From positions 6,695,335 to 6,759,334 of the forward strand of contig JAJEKV010000072.1 of NCBI GenBank assembly GCA_021234155.1: 64,000 nt of DNA, in the 5' to 3' direction. The position numbers and the translations under genes are program-made. Positions 56,540-64,000 of the stretch are shown in pieces (positions within the stretch are counted from its first letter, which is position 1; the number at the start of each line of letters is the position of its first letter). The stretch comes from Isoetes taiwanensis. Lineage: Eukaryota; Streptophyta; Lycopodiopsida; Isoetales; Isoetaceae. A model generated the notes under the pieces. That model saw only the letters and a list, made by a program, of their open reading frames with translations. It was not told the origin of the DNA and made no database searches.

Positions 56540-58291
56540 TCCAAATTTGAGGGGACTTACTTAAGTTTTGCTCATTAGGTTTATGGAAAGTGATGAATTT
56601 TGTTTGACACAAAAGATATTGCTGCCAATCATGGTGAAACAAGATCGTATTTCCAATTCTGCAAATGAGGCTTTCCTGTCTTGTCTCACCGACATTTCTG
56701 CAGAGTGTGCTGCATGGCGCCTCACAAGAAGAGGCTCAACGTGAAAAATTGGCAAATTAAATTGCAAGGACAATAACCTATTGTTGCTCACGTCTAGCGT
56801 GGAAAATTTAAGTTAAGACATGTCAAGGGAGAAAGAACATGGTAGTAACCTGCTGTAACATTTTGATACCACAGAATATTAGAGGAAATAACATTATATT
56901 ACACACCTAGCAAAACTTCCTGCTGCAAAGCTTCTTGTTCCCAAAATATTTTTGAGCAAAGCTTTTTGTTGCCGCATATGTTTTTTAGCAGAGCTTCAAC
57001 TTGCAAAGCATATTAAGCTGGATTTCTGTGCCAAATCTTGCAAAACTTTTAATTTTTGAGCCGGACTAATCTGTTACGAGGAGGTAACATCTGTGTTTAA
57101 CATTAGTTTTGTTGAGATCAACGAAGTTAAACGATCATGAACTCATTCTTAGGTCGGGCACTATGCATCAAAGACTATGCGCACATCCCTTTGGGACATC
57201 GGAGGGCAACCCTTCGTGCGCAGCACCTTGTTTTTTTTGCTCAATGGGTTACCAAACCGGTTTGGTGCATGTCAATGCTACCAACGGAGTTCATATGCAC
57301 GAGCGAGGCTTGGCCTTGAGCCTCACCAAAGCCTGGGACATGGCACTTCATAGAGATATCCCGAAAGCAACACTGTTCAGGGATTTCCACAGGTTGGTGA
57401 ACAAGTTCGACCATCTCCTCCCTGTCTCTAGGAGAGAGATGGACGTGGAAGTGCAGTGCAACAAGTGGCACGCTTAACAGAAGTCGAGTTTAATGCCCAG
57501 ATTGCAGAAGTAGTCCTTATTGGCATTGCATTTGTTTTGAGCCATTTCTTAGTTCTAGAAGCTGGACAAAGAAATTTGTTAGAGAGTCTAAGGACCTACC
57601 ATTCAGGAATGCTAGAGGCCAAAATGAACTGCGCAGAATTGAAGACATATAGACGAATACTTCGTTACGATTGCAGGGAGCTCTGTTACAATGAGACATG
57701 GTTTTGGAATTTCTCTTGTCTTTCTCTCATCTAGTTACACTTGATTAAGGTAATCTTTATTGACTTTTGTCGGCATATATCCTAGCCATCATAGCTACGC
57801 GTGATAATTCAAATGTCACGCCACTTCAATTCAAGCTGCCTAGGCCTGATATGTAAATTTCTGTAATCATCTACCTTGCACGTGGGGTTAAATTTTTTTT
57901 CTTACCAATGCATTGACAACACAATACCATTATATGATATCCTACAAATAGCTGCTTAAATAAATGCTACAACTTAGACATTATTTATATGTTTGTTGTT
58001 TGTGCAAACCAACTCAAGATCTTGGACAAGCAATAATTGCAAAAAAAACTATCAACCTCTAGTAATGTAGCACTAATTTAAGGAGCGTTTAGCAACCATC
58101 TTTAGTGCAAGCTAGTTCGCATGTTTCATATTGACTTCTAAGTGGTTTTAGATCATATAAGGTATTTTCAAGTCTACGTAGCTTTGCTAACCTTTGCATT
58201 TGAAAAATTAGAAATCTTTCTATTTCCTACATTTGTTAATTTTTCTTTATTATATTTTCCATTTTTCGTTTGTTCTCACTACTTTACCCTT
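56540..58291. other. no gene recognised
   Basis: Frames at 57,109-57,477 and 57,456-57,734 are open but lack an ATG start or family resemblance. Sequence after the hydrolase fragment could not be aligned to the rest of that enzyme. Near 56,925-57,055 a loose repetition of the phrase gcaaagctt(c/t)ttgttgc occurs. Confidence 0.35.
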
Positions 58292-58354
58292 TACCCCAAC
58301 CCTATTGCTAGTTTTTTTTTGCTACCCCAACCCTATTGCTAGTTTTTTTTTTGC
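58292..58354 (+). repeat. 31-32-bp tandem repeat, two copies
   Basis: Unit taccccaaccctattgctag followed by a T-run and gc, exactly duplicated. Confidence 0.85.
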
Positions 58355-58380
58355 TAGTAATCTTATATATAGTTAGATTA

Positions 58381-58519
58381 GTGGAATTTAAAAATTTCGG
58401 CTAGCATGGCAATTTTTGTTACGGCGTTTTTACCATTTAGATAAGAGATGGTGGAATTTAAAAACTTCGCCTAACATGGCAATTTTTATTACGGCGTTTT
58501 ACCATTTAGATAGGAGATA
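58381..58519 (+). repeat. 70-bp tandem repeat in the phytocyanin promoter region
   Basis: Two copies (58,381-58,450 and 58,451-58,519) beginning gtggaatttaaaaa and containing ttacggcgtttt and accatttagata. They end about 80 bp before the ATG, so they occupy the proximal promoter or leader and could duplicate regulatory sites. Confidence 0.85.
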
Positions 58520-58601
58520 AAATATACTATGTTCAGAGGAAAAGGCCGGACATTAGGTGCGAATACAATACCTTGGGATCTCATCTAAACCAAAGTCAGC
58601 A

Positions 58602-59553
58602 ATGTGGGGAGGAGCTTCTGCAATGGCTACCATGGCGATGGCTATGGCAATGCTGGTAACTGCAGTGGCAGCCGAATCACTCTATAAGAATTACACAGTG
58701 GGGGATTCTGCGGGTTGGACGCTTGGAGTCAATTATACTGCTTGGGCAGCCAATAAGAGCTTCAGTTTGGGGGATACATTTGGTGAGTATAGCGGATCTT
58801 TCCCTATTTTCTCTTTTAATTCCAGATCTGCTGTTCTATCTGTTTCTTTAGCTATCAATGGATGTGTTTCGTTTATTAGAATGCTTTCGACTTGCTGCAA
58901 TGTTGAATCTAGTGCAGAAGTACCAAAAATTTGGAAGAGAGTCTGGTTAGATTACGAAGATATAAACTGGGTTTGGTTAGCAATGGTGAATGCCCTGATG
59001 GGATGCCAAAATCTGAACTGGGTTAGGTCAGAATGTTGAATGCTTTAAAGGATTCTTTAAGAATATCAAACTCTGCTAGGGTTAGGTTAGAATGTAGGAT
59101 GCTGTGATGGGGTTTGTGACAAAAACATTATAAGAGTTGACAAATGTCTGGTTTATGGCAGTATTCAACAATGTAGTGAATCACACAGTGGTACAGACAA
59201 CTCTGTGGGATGCATATAACAGTTGCAATTCAAGTCTAGATGATAATCTACAAATGTGGTATGAAGAAAGTTCAAATCAATCAGTTGTGGTGCTGAAAAC
59301 TGAAGGCACAAATTACATCTTCAGCGACGCGTGGGATGGGGAAGACTGCAGAGAGGGGATGAAATTTAGCATCAATGTGACTCATGGATATGGTCTGGCC
59401 CCTTCTCCACCACCATCTCCTGCACCAACACAGTCTTCATCTCAGTCCCCTCCTTTGGACCAAGCAGGCACTTCTTCTTCCAAGGGCCACACACCTTTCC
59501 CTGCACTTCTTTTTACTTTGCTATGCCTTTTCTCTACACAATTCTTCCTCTGA
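58602..59553 (+). CDS. early-nodulin-like phytocyanin, GPI-anchored
   Basis: Exons 58,602-58,782 and 59,162-59,553, with a GT-AG intron (gtgagt...ggcag) splitting a Val codon, give about 190 residues. Signal peptide (MWGGASAMATMAMAMAM...VAA, about 1-24); phytocyanin domain from YKNYTVGDSAGW through FNNVVNHTV, AYNSC and GEDCREGMKFSINV (about 28-135); a Pro/Ser-rich stalk (APSPPPSPAPTQSSSQSPP); and a hydrophobic C-terminus after AGTSSS typical of GPI signals. The intron position after GDTF is standard for the family. Copper ligands: the first His (NHTV) and the Met (GMKF) remain, but the Cys position is Ser (YIFS) and the second His is Asp (GEDC). It is thus an early-nodulin-like type unlikely to bind type-1 copper. 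Both disulphide Cys are kept. Likely role: cell-surface or apoplast arabinogalactan-type protein. The first ATG is preferred over upstream in-frame GTG. Confidence 0.88.
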
Positions 59554-59708
59554 GTTTTTATGTCTTTTGCCCTTCTTTGTCCTTTGCTATGCCTTCCTAT
59601 ACACAATTCTTCCTCTCATTTTTTATGTCTTTGCTTTTCTTTGTCCTTTGCTATGCCTTTTCCATACACAATTCTTCCTCTCAGTTCTTATGTCTTTGTC
59701 ATTGGTCC
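59516..59708 (+). repeat. 64-66-bp tandem repeat, three copies, overlapping the stop codon
   Basis: Units begin ctttgctatgcctt at 59,516, 59,582 and 59,646. The first unit encodes the last residues of the phytocyanin GPI signal (LCLFSTQFFL) and its TGA; the others lie in the 3' untranslated region. The stop-codon position reads ctcat or ctcag in units 2 and 3. Confidence 0.85.
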
Positions 59709-59780
59709 ATTTTTAGGTACACCATCCATTCCTCCATCACTGGTCCATTTTTAGGTAACACCATCCATTCCTCCATCACT
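59704..59780 (+). repeat. 38-39-bp tandem repeat, two copies
   Basis: Unit ggtccatttttaggta followed by caccatccattcctccatca; the second copy has one extra a. It adjoins the preceding triple repeat. Confidence 0.85.
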
Positions 59781-60271
59781 GCCCACCATATTCTTTTCTT
59801 TCACCATTGTTACCTTGTCATATTCTTCTGTTGGATGTGGCCCCATTTGTAAAGTCAAATGTAATTTGATATAGTTTGCATGCATCTCTTTTACAAGAAG
59901 TCATATGTGTAAATATAGAAATATGAAATTCAATTTACTGGATTGTGTTAATATTGTTAATATCCATTGAACACTTATATGACCTACATTTTGCATGCCT
60001 CGAGATCAGAAATTCAGGCTTGTATATCTTAAAACTCGATGAGTCATCCTATGGATGAGTCATTCTATGTGTATCTGATAATATTTACTACTTAGGTGCC
60101 TAAATACCAATTGTTGGTGATGCTTGTGATCACAATTACACGTTATCTATGGCGAAAGAGCTTGTCCAATGAGCCTTGCACTTACGTCGGTGTAAGCCCA
60201 ACATGGGGCGAATAGCCTTTTCCATAGCAAAGCTTACCTTACCATTCCCCCAATGAGGAATGCAACATTTC
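59781..60271. other. phytocyanin 3' flank, no gene
   Basis: AT-rich, with possible polyadenylation signals (aaatataga, gtaatttgat near 59,860-59,925). No frame of interest. Confidence 0.4.
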
Positions 60272-60416
60272 ATGTTACCTCATAGTAAATTCATTAGTCT
60301 TACTTACCATATTTCTAATGTTATTCCTTGTCGAGGTTACGAAATGTTACCTCATAATAAATTTATTAGCCTTGATAACTTACCATATTTCTAATGTTAT
60401 TCCTTGTTGATGTTGC
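60272..60416 (+). repeat. 72-bp tandem repeat, two copies
   Basis: Units start atgttacctcata at 60,272 and 60,344 and share taccatatttctaatgttat followed by tccttg. Diverged at several positions. Confidence 0.8.
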
Positions 60417-63400
60417 TCATACAACCTAAAACACGTTGAAGTTAAATCAAAGATCCCTTCCATAAGACCATATTCCTATGCTACTTAAGCGAGGATACTT
60501 CCGCATGCCAATAGTTGGACTAGAATCACATAGCTATGGCCTAATAATCTATAATACAAATTTACCTTACTTAGCTCATGCTAAATGACTCCCGATGCCC
60601 AGCGGAGGAGGAAAGGGTTGTGCGTTAATGGTAGTACGTATGAAAACCCATAGTTTAGGCTTTATTATCGTTATCCTCGATGCTTGGTGTCAACTTTTGT
60701 CCAGAACCCATGAGTAAATTGTTCCTCAGCCTAAATCCCATCTCTAGGAAGTAAGAAGGTCATTATCCCAAATGTTCTGAATTTCCCTTAAAATAATTAT
60801 CACGCCATTAATTAATTAATATCATTCAAGCCATGCATGCTTATTATTAGAATTGCTGCATTTGGTTCCATCAAAATCTTTTGCAAATGGCCCGCCTTTC
60901 ATCCGTGAGCATCCTTTACCTTTACTAGACCCATGGCTTCAATAGTCCTTTGGCCCTCTTTTTATCTTATGGTAAGTTAATTGACAAGCGTTAGCAAAAG
61001 ACACAACATAGGATCAAGAATACTACAGAAAATAAACAACACAAATAATAAAATGGATGTCTCGGCAATCTTCTTAAGCATTAGCAAGTGGGCATAAATG
61101 AATCACTCTGGAAATGCAAGGAAAGGATCGGATGCTCTTATCCATTTCCTTTGATTACCAGGTTGTTTCTGTCTTAGGCAACTCAACCTCTTCATAACGA
61201 TTTCTATCTCATTCTCGGTATATACCTTACATGCCCAGCTTCCTCTATACTTTTTACATCAAAATTACCTTCATGTTGATTCTTTCTATACAGGTTTTGG
61301 CTCAAATAAACCCAATACAGTTCCGGACGAAGTTACCTTTGAATCTCCATATAATAATCGATACATAAGCTCTTTATCTTTATCAGAAAATAGCTATAAA
61401 TCTAATCATGGCTGCAGCATATCTAACCTCAAGAATCACTAGAAAACTCCACCTAAAGAGCTTGCTCTCATAAGCTTCCTCCATAGAATTCTCCTCAGCT
61501 CTACTCATGTCATCATGGGTCGATTATAGATCCGATGAAGCATTCATCTGACCAATTAGAATTGTCATAATCAATATGCAAGGCCAACGTATTCACTATA
61601 AATGTACCTCAAACTTTCAGCAAAGTCACATATTAACAATCAATGAATCAAACTATTTATACAAAGCAAATCTGGTTTGAGCAATTAAGACTTTTCTTGC
61701 GGATGACAAAACAATCTATTCTCAATCTTATACCCCAGATGTTAGTGCTATAAACTCACTATCAACATATTTTGACTCATAAAACCACAAAACCACATCT
61801 GGCCCATACTATCAAACTTCATGCAAACTCAATATCTCAACATCATTAAGAGTTGCATTTGCCACAAAGCCTCTAGATACTGCTCCTCCTCTTAGAAAAC
61901 CATCCCCAATTATTTCTGAAAGAACAATTATCAGCACTATCTTAGACCTTCAATTTTATCTTAATCCACCAAAAGGATCCAAACCTGCAATTCATATTTC
62001 ATAGTGTCTACAACAAAAGATCCAATAGGAAATCAAACATAGAAGATTCTTCTATAACTTGATTCCAATCTCCCACTACACCGTTACCACTAGCCCAAGC
62101 ACCACTTTGTTCATTCAATGCATGCACTGAAAGAGGTTAGCCCTCGTGACTAAGTGGGAATTCATAGCTGTCACTGCATCTAGAAAAATAGAAAAATATC
62201 CTAGAATCTTGGATAACAAGAACATAAGCAAATCAATGATACAAGATCTTGTGAATAAAGTGCTGCCAATGACAATAAGACTAATGAAATTCAGCACATG
62301 AGCATCAAAAGCAGAGAACATAACAAAGAGATCAAACCATTGTGATGTATAGCTTCGGGAAAATGGGAAGCTCAACTGGCCTATGCCTAGGTCCTATTAG
62401 CAGATAAATGTCTAGCCAGCTTACGTTCCAAGACCTATAGCAAGAGTGGTGGGTTGAATCTACACGACACAAATTTAGAGAACGCATACCCGAAGACTAG
62501 GTATAGTAAATGTTTGTGAGTTCGATGGTGCTAATGTACAGTTCGCTTGCTTTATCTCCTCAAGTAAAATCTCCCAAGCCTACACATGTTTAGTAAAAAA
62601 CAAGACTAAAAAACCACCTCAATCTGTGCCAAATACAAACGATAAACTAATCAATCATCCCCTAAAGAAACTTGCTTAGTTACCTTCGTTTTTCTCTTCA
62701 ATGCACCTGAGTTATCCTTTGAAGAAGCCATAGACAAGGCAATAAACTCAGACTAATACAATGAGCATAATTGAAGATGCACTACATATATGTCCAAAAG
62801 TCTATCTAGAGAACATTGTTAAACAAAGCAAAGCAACTTTAATAACTTGCATTAATAACCACCCAGCATATACTATGGGTATAAATTAACAACCTCAAAT
62901 ATGTTTAGAATTAAAGCTTGGTTGGCTACAATTGCATGCAAGTGCTTTAAGCTATATCTGTAATTTTTCTAAAAATCTAGCACAAAAGTAGCCACCATAT
63001 AGAGATTCGATGAAGGATCCAAATACTTTTAATTCTCCCAAATTATCGTAAATCTCCCCAGGGCCTTGGAGAATCCCATTTATATCCAACAAACCCTGGG
63101 CTCCATGCCAACTTCTATGGACAAAACGAAAAAAATGGAGGATTGAAAGCCAAATCTTATTTAGAAACATAGCCTAGGTCAGAATCAGTTCATTAGGATC
63201 GTAATATTAGTTTTATTTATTTTATTTTTCTTAATTGTAGACAGTGACGAATCCCTTAGAATCTTACACAAGATCTGGCCATCTTTTATTTATGAAAAGG
63301 GATCAAGGGTGAAATTTTCTTCAGACATGTAGTTATATAATAGTAATGTGCACATACAAATACAGATAAGGTGCTAAGACACTATAAATTGCCCATTATA

Positions 63401-64000
63401 GATTGCCCCAATGCCATCGATTAGCCATTTTGGGGATGATAAAGATAAAAGATAATTTTTTAACATCCACGGGAACCTAGAGGGCCATGGGAGGGGTACA
63501 GGCAAATGGAGCTTTTAGACTAAGGCCCATCACAAAACGTAATTACATGTAGAACAAGATAAAATAACACAATCTGGAGTAGAATAGGGCTATAATAAAA
63601 TTGTCCTTAGACCAGAGGGCCATTAATCCCTTAATCCCTAATGATAGCCTGACCTCTTCTGTATGTTGCCTATTTTCGTTGCAGGCAAGCTTCTCTTACC
63701 TTACATGCCTTACATAACTCCTCTTTCTGTTTGTAGATGAGTTGTGCTGGGGTTAGATCCTCTTAGACAGAGAAAGGGACCCTCTTAGACAGAGAAGGTG
63801 AATGCACGTAACCGGGAAATGGCATCTCTAAACTTCTATGGCAAAGCAAATACCAAAGCAAATAGAAAAGCAATAGAAAAGTGAGAAAAGCAAGAGAGCA
63901 AAAAAAAAAAGGAACAATCTCAAACACAATACACGATTGAACGAAATCACTATGAAAAGCACGCTCTTTTATATACATTGTAGGGGCTAAAGATAGAAAT
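60417..64000. other. no gene recognised to the end of the window
   Basis: Frames are short on both strands. The longest, 62,115-62,375 and 63,763-63,978 on the minus strand, are hydrophobic low-complexity text. The AT-rich, repeat-like composition suggests intergenic or old transposon DNA. A short direct repeat cctcttagacagagaa occurs twice near 63,756-63,797. Confidence 0.45.

Noticed and set aside
57109-57734. two overlapping open frames that might be exons following the hydrolase fragment
   Set aside because: The first begins at a TTG and not an ATG, neither resembles the missing half of phytyl ester synthase, and no convincing splice sites link them to 56,523.
60000-64000. possible LTR or retrotransposon coding region at the right end
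   Set aside because: No LTR pair, primer site, polypurine tract or protein motif could be identified.
1-64000. CRISPR arrays, bacterial operons or an organelle origin
   Set aside because: No regularly spaced repeats, no ribosome-binding-site-led gene runs and no organelle genes; introns and plant retrotransposons show a nuclear plant origin.

Overview
The window is nuclear DNA of a land plant with a large, repeat-rich genome. The evidence is plant-type gene families (an early-nodulin-like phytocyanin, a SUMO-conjugating-enzyme-like gene, a phytyl-ester-synthase-like fragment) with short GT-AG introns, a plant-type initiator-tRNA primer binding site, and about 40 kb of nested and decayed retrotransposons. 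A gymnosperm or fern is plausible from the style of the repeats, but nothing seen fixes the lineage.

Region by region: 1-12.7 kb is decayed repeat DNA. Its only clear content is the wreck of a minus-strand Ty3/Gypsy polyprotein (reverse transcriptase at 7.7-8.0 kb, integrase at 6.4-7.1 kb). From 12.7 to 40.0 kb lies a nested structure. A roughly 4 kb composite repeat occurs twice, head to tail. Copy A is uninterrupted (12,706-16,764). Copy B (17,577-40,022) has been opened by two later insertions. The first is an LTR element (18,818-31,609) with 5-bp target duplications CAAAT; its own 5' LTR is split by a 9.1-kb segment (19,003-28,134) bounded by perfect 22-bp terminal inverted repeats and a CAAT duplication. 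The second is a Ty1/Copia element (31,832-37,035) with near-identical 470-bp LTRs, primer binding site, polypurine tract and CATGT duplications, but a dead polyprotein. Each insertion boundary can be read by comparison with an uninterrupted copy elsewhere in the window.

From 40 kb the DNA is more gene-like. It holds a small hairpin element (40.1-40.3 kb), an isolated candidate exon (42.3-42.5 kb, minus), a SUMO-conjugating-enzyme-like gene whose catalytic cysteine is replaced (43.7-44.4 kb), an intronless 242-codon gene of unknown function (45.1-45.8 kb), and a minus-strand fossil of an RNase-H-fold transposase-like protein (48.5-51.3 kb). Further on are a repeat-flanked block with an 0.85-kb tandem duplication (51.7-56.1 kb), two exons of a phytyl-ester-synthase-like hydrolase (56.1-56.5 kb), and a two-exon phytocyanin-like, probably GPI-anchored protein gene (58.6-59.6 kb) framed by short tandem repeats. 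From 59.8 kb to the end no gene was recognised.

The genes do not form a shared pathway. The order of insertion is legible: first the composite repeat and its duplication, then the LTR element, then the inverted-repeat segment inside that element's LTR. The Copia insertion also postdates the duplication, and its LTRs indicate it is recent, although its coding region is broken.
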